Source: Ectobius pallidus
Taxonomy: Eukaryota > Arthropoda > Insecta > Blattodea > Ectobiidae
Length of the DNA: 64,000 nucleotides
Direction of reading: 5' to 3'
Assembly: GCA_964059195.1 (NCBI GenBank)
Contig: CAXKWD010000001.1
Location: 160,072,532 to 160,136,531, forward strand
Part shown: in pieces, positions 62,893-64,000 of the stretch
Position numbering within the stretch: position 1 is the first letter of the stretch
Layout of the letters: each line of letters opens with the position of its first letter
Translations under genes and position numbers: made by a program
The notes under the pieces: model-generated
What the model saw: the letters and a program-made list of their open reading frames with translations, nothing else
What the model was told of the DNA's origin: nothing
Databases searched by the model: none

Positions 62893-64000
62893 TATTTCAT
62901 GATAATCTATATAACTATTTATTTACAAATTTGTTTAAGAATTCTAGTCTGAAATAGTGTTGTGCACACGTTAAAATACTATATTCTCTCTCTAAAGAAA
63001 TAATCTATTCACCCAGCGTATAGCATTTCATACACATGGGGGTAGAGATTATTGATGTGATTCTACATGACAATGATCACACGACATTTTTTTATTGCAG
63101 GTTGACAGTGAATAAAATAGCCTTTTTCATAGAGCGTTGCCAGTCATTATTTGGACAGAGGTGGGATTAGGTCTCATCCCTGGAGATAATACAATACAAA
63201 AAATGAGCGCCAAGTTAATGGAAATTACTGCACTTCCGACAATTCGCTCGTCACTTGATTGGTACACAAAGCTTTTAAACACTGCGCTCTCCGGATATCT
63301 GGTTCCGACAGCGCATCCAGCTATGACGAGTTTCTCTGCTCTCTAATGATACCAACGACCAATAGGAATCCAGTATTACAATTTGTATGAATGGTACAGG
63401 GTAGTTCTGAAGAGAATATAGATTAAAGGGGAAAAGAAAGACAAAAAATCAGATTATGATTTTTCTGTCTAAACAGAAAGAGATGGTAGCAGACCTATGC
63501 CATAACACATCATATTAACGGACATCACTAAAATATTGACACAGTATAGAGTTGCCAAGACAAGTAATTTGTGGCATGGAACCAATCGTCTATGATTTCA
63601 AACTTTTGTGCTAGAGCATAAAACATACGAAGGATATGCGTTCACTGAGTTCAATCAGTAAATTTATTTTTAAAAGATGGTTGATTTAATTCATTATAGT
63701 TATTTTTCTAGGGTAAAGGATTAAACTTGCAATTTGGTGCCAAAAAGACCCTTTAACACTTAAGTGTCTAAAGACATGAAGCTTTCCCGACGATCGCAAG
63801 GTTAGACGGCCATGGAATGGTTTCCTTATAATCTTTTTATTTTGAAATATTTATTTTCTGTAAATTTACATATCTATTGATAGTAAATTTTGTGCTATCG
63901 TAGGAAAAACGGGGTATGATAAATTGTACGATTATAAACGTTTTAATTCACTGCTACTGACGTATAAATTCGTTACCTTAAAAACCTTATAAAAGCAGGG
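62893..64000. other. non-coding stretch at the window end
   Basis: A 69-codon plus frame at 63137-63346 lies in a stretch of higher GC, but its product resembles nothing I know. A pyrimidine tract ending TTTTTTATTGCAG at about 63090-63102 would make a 3' splice site, but the frame after it has stops. No other feature is seen. Confidence 0.3.

Noticed and set aside
63137..63346. 69-codon plus-strand frame in a GC-richer stretch with an upstream splice-acceptor-like tract
   Set aside because: The frame is interrupted between the acceptor-like site and the open part, and the product is unrecognised.

Overview
The window is animal nuclear DNA: AT-rich, with no operons, one spliced coding exon, several tRNA-derived SINEs, many microsatellites and a dense mix of LTR, LINE and DNA transposons. 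An insect genome with large introns fits best. The heavy use of the 8-mer TAGGCCTA and the polyneopteran flavour of the repeats make me think of a cockroach-like species, but this is a guess, not something the sequence proves.

Host genes. Only one host coding segment is convincing: a 179-bp minus-strand exon at 2258-2436 encoding the C-terminal part of an immunoglobulin domain, with a good acceptor and donor. No partner exon is recognisable elsewhere in the window, so most of the window is probably intron or intergenic DNA filled by repeats.

Layout. 0-9 kb: an inverted-repeat-bounded segment with a reverse transcriptase (RT) relic, the Ig exon, an 86-bp tandem duplication, a second RT relic and a SINE. 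11.3-12.4 kb: a complete non-autonomous hAT element (8-bp target duplication) containing a LINE fragment. 13.1-13.3 kb: a MITE. 14.2-19.2 kb: a complete minus-strand LTR element without recognisable genes (LARD-like), with equal-length 752-bp LTRs. 22.5-23.1 kb: a terminal-inverted-repeat element with many subterminal motif copies. 23.5-30.1 kb: a complete Ty3/gypsy-like element with 1613-bp LTRs, Gag and a protease start, but RT and integrase deleted. 33.2-34.2 kb: three adjacent DNA elements. 34.9-36.2 kb: a broken LINE interrupted by a SINE and tandem repeats. 37.8-38.2, 40.7-41.3, 49.6-51.3 and 62.2-62.9 kb: palindromic or fold-back DNA elements, two of them mariner derivatives. 39.7-40.0 and 59.2-59.5 kb: further LINE 3' relics. 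SINEs of at least five kinds are scattered from 9 to 61 kb.

How parts relate. The two LTR elements use the same primer-binding site, which matches the 3' end of initiator methionine tRNA, and both make 4-bp target duplications. Both look young, yet neither encodes a polymerase, so they were presumably moved by enzymes supplied by relatives elsewhere. In the gypsy-like element Gag and protease are in the same reading frame, separated by one UGA stop, with a stem-loop starting 8 nt after it. This is the arrangement expected for programmed stop-codon readthrough and is the most interesting single observation here.
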